From the NCBI GenBank assembly GCA_000697335.1, contig JNEM01009919.1, positions 1 to 11,000 of the forward strand: a stretch of DNA of 11,000 bases, written 5' to 3'. Below the pieces are notes generated by a model that had not been told where the DNA came from, ran no database searches, and saw nothing but the letters and a program-made list of their open reading frames with translations. This DNA is from Conidiobolus incongruus B7586 (Eukaryota > Entomophthoromycota > Entomophthoromycetes > Entomophthorales > Conidiobolaceae). Positions within the stretch are counted from its first letter, which is position 1. Every line of letters begins with the position of its first letter. Below are positions 9,284 to 11,000 of the stretch, in pieces. A program made the translations under genes and the position numbers.

Positions 9284-9307
9284 GATAAGTGACATGATCA
9301 CTGTATC
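9284..9307. repeat. Hairpin dyad with 9-base arms and one bulge
   Basis: GATAAGTGA (9284-9292) pairs with TCACT (9298-9302) and TATC (9304-9307), leaving a bulged G at 9303 and a CATGA loop. A wider imperfect symmetry reaches GGGAGA at 9275-9280 and TCTCCC at 9350-9355, with ATGATCAC/GTGATCAT (9294-9301, 9336-9343) inside it. Confidence 0.5.
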
Positions 9308-9559
9308 TATCAAACATTCAATATTTTTTCAACATGTGATCATATTACCTCTCCCAATATTATCGAAATCAATAAACTAAGTGTGAGTATAAAGTTTGGA
9401 AATGATAAGCATCGATGCAATATTATCTAACTATAATTTAACTAAATTAAAACTGTTTAATTAGTGATTTATATTTAATATGCTTTAATGCAATAATTTT
9501 GAAAATTTACTAACCACAAGAAAATATTCAGCATGATATATATATAAACTTCATAGCAA

Positions 9560-9590
9560 AGTAAGTCAAAATAACAAAGTTTGATTTACT
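9560..9590 (+). repeat. 11-bp stem-loop with one G-T pair
   Basis: AGTAAGTCAAA (9560-9570) and TTTGATTTACT (9580-9590) are complementary except for G9565 opposite T9585, which would be a G-U wobble if the plus strand were transcribed. The loop is nine bases. By composition a few stems of this size are expected in the window. Confidence 0.5.
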
Positions 9591-9597
9591 GATAATA

Positions 9598-9679
9598 GTG
9601 GTGAGAGGGTGAAAATTGAATATTTAATAAAATACACAAATTATATTGACACCACAATTGAGTCCTCATAATTTTCACC
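9598..9679. repeat. Two interleaved inverted repeats (pseudoknot-like order)
   Basis: GTGGTG (9598-9603) matches CACCAC (9650-9655), and GGTGAAAATT (9608-9617) matches AATTTTCACC (9670-9679), so the arms alternate a-b-a'-b'. Both pairs are perfect. The shared GGTG/CACC core also allows other pairings. Confidence 0.45.
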
Positions 9680-11000
9680 ATTAGACAATTGCTAAATTAA
9701 AATAGGAAATTTTTATAATCTTTGAAAAATAATTGATAATGATCTTTGTTTTAAAAAGTCAATTGATTGTATAATATTAGATTTTCTATTTATAACTAAC
9801 AAGTTATGAGCAGTAACCCAAATAATATCAACTGTAATAAAACTAGGTGAATATTGAAGATTGAACATTTTTCTCCCTTTATTCAAATTTAATATTTGAA
9901 AATTGAGGATATTAAAATCTTTGAATATCGAATTTAAAAACTTGGTTTATCTTTTAGAATTAATAACCTCATTTTCAATATTAATTTATTATATAAATTT
10001 TGCATCTATGTATTTATAATAGTTTGAATTATTTTATTAAATCTTACCTTGCATTTTTCATATAAATCAGCTTGCTTATTAATCGCCCAAAAAGTGGTTG
10101 AGTAAAAAATTATTAATATATACCTAACACAATAATAATGTTATTGTTGAGCGTATATTGATTAGATTATCAAATATTTTATTCATTGATTATGATATAA
10201 AATTAAATAAATTTAAACCGTATTATCAGCAATTTTACCTTTAAACCAATTATAATAAAATGCTTTAAATATAAAAGTACAAGATATCTTTTTAAATTCA
10301 AATTAATTTTAATATAATCTTCATATTAGAATATGTTATTAAAATTTTTTATCTTTATATTAAAAAAGTACCTAAAAAATTAAACACAATATTAGAATTT
10401 TAATCAATACAACTTTTCTGATAAAAAAAGTATGAATAATACATTTAACAATATACTAATTTCACACAATGACCTTTAAAAATGAGATTAGTAATTTTAG
10501 AATTAATGTACACATACAAAAACTCAATATAACATCTTAATAATTAATGATTTCAATTCAAATTTTTAAACTAATTTAAATCACACCCAATCTGAAATTT
10601 GCAAAATTGATGATTATTTCTCATTCCAAAACATGTATTTATTAGAGCACTTTAATTATAATACAATAATATTTAAATTATTTATAATATCAAACATAAT
10701 TCAAAGTTTATAAATAATACATTTATGTAATTAAATCAATTGAATAATTGTCAATATATTTCATATCCTTAATAATATTATATTTATCAAATATAACTTA
10801 TTTTCTATATATACTCTAATTTGTAAAAATGAGTCATATAATTAAACTTATTTATATTTTTAATTTTAATATAAATGTTCTTAATTGAATTAACTTAAAC
10901 TGATTTATATAATCAAAGTATATTATTTAAATATAATAAACTTTGTTATATTATATTTAATTTTTTTATTTATAATATTATTTTTAAATTTTAAATAAAA
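9680..11000. other. AT-rich intergenic desert
   Basis: No gene, RNA or mobile-element signature is visible. Small AT dyads such as CAATAA/TTATTG at 10130-10146 are of a size expected by chance. Confidence 0.75.

Noticed and set aside
1-11000. Centromere, replication origin (ARS-like words) or telomere
   Set aside because: AT-rich origin-like words are everywhere by chance, no tandem satellite or telomere repeat is present, and nothing in the sequence alone supports a centromere.
1-11000. Transposons, LTR elements or other virus-like elements
   Set aside because: No polymerase, integrase or transposase motifs, long terminal repeats or target-site duplications could be seen.

Overview
The window is a eukaryotic, extremely AT-rich stretch holding one recognisable gene. 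That gene is an intact, intronless amino acid permease of the APC superfamily, cationic amino acid transporter (CAT) type, on the minus strand at 3822-5426. Nothing else in 11 kb reads as protein. Most of the flanking DNA is roughly 82-90% A+T in the lines I counted by hand, is full of stops in all frames, and carries short AT microsatellites and small dyads. The gene itself is near 37-47% G+C by line. No rRNA, tRNA, CRISPR array, transposase or reverse transcriptase is visible.

The sharp contrast between ordinary coding DNA and very AT-rich, CpG-poor spacer, with one compact intronless permease, would suit an early-diverging fungus (a Mucoromycota- or Zoopagomycota-like genome). This is inference from composition and codon style, not proof; other AT-rich eukaryotes remain possible. 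The lack of neighbouring genes and of a usable Shine-Dalgarno sequence argues against a bacterium.

Layout: 1-3437 is an AT desert with two (TA)n runs. 3438-3507 is a nested dyad in the 3' flank. 3773-3778 is a candidate poly(A) signal. 3822-5426 is the permease. 5427-5602 is a probable ATG-free 5' leader, with a TATA-like box at 5610-5617. 5618-6500 is a less AT-rich upstream region (about 33-37% G+C in three sampled lines) with more CpG, probably the promoter flank. 6627-6721 is a cluster of perfect or nearly perfect dyads. 6722-8100 is desert. 8101-8460 is a second island of higher G+C without an ORF. 8461-11000 is again desert, with several stem-loop-forming segments near 9284-9679.

I find no evidence of a multi-gene system. 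The items most worth a second look are the dyad cluster at 6627-6721, the non-coding compositional island at 8101-8460, and the strand-specific absence of ATGs in the permease leader.
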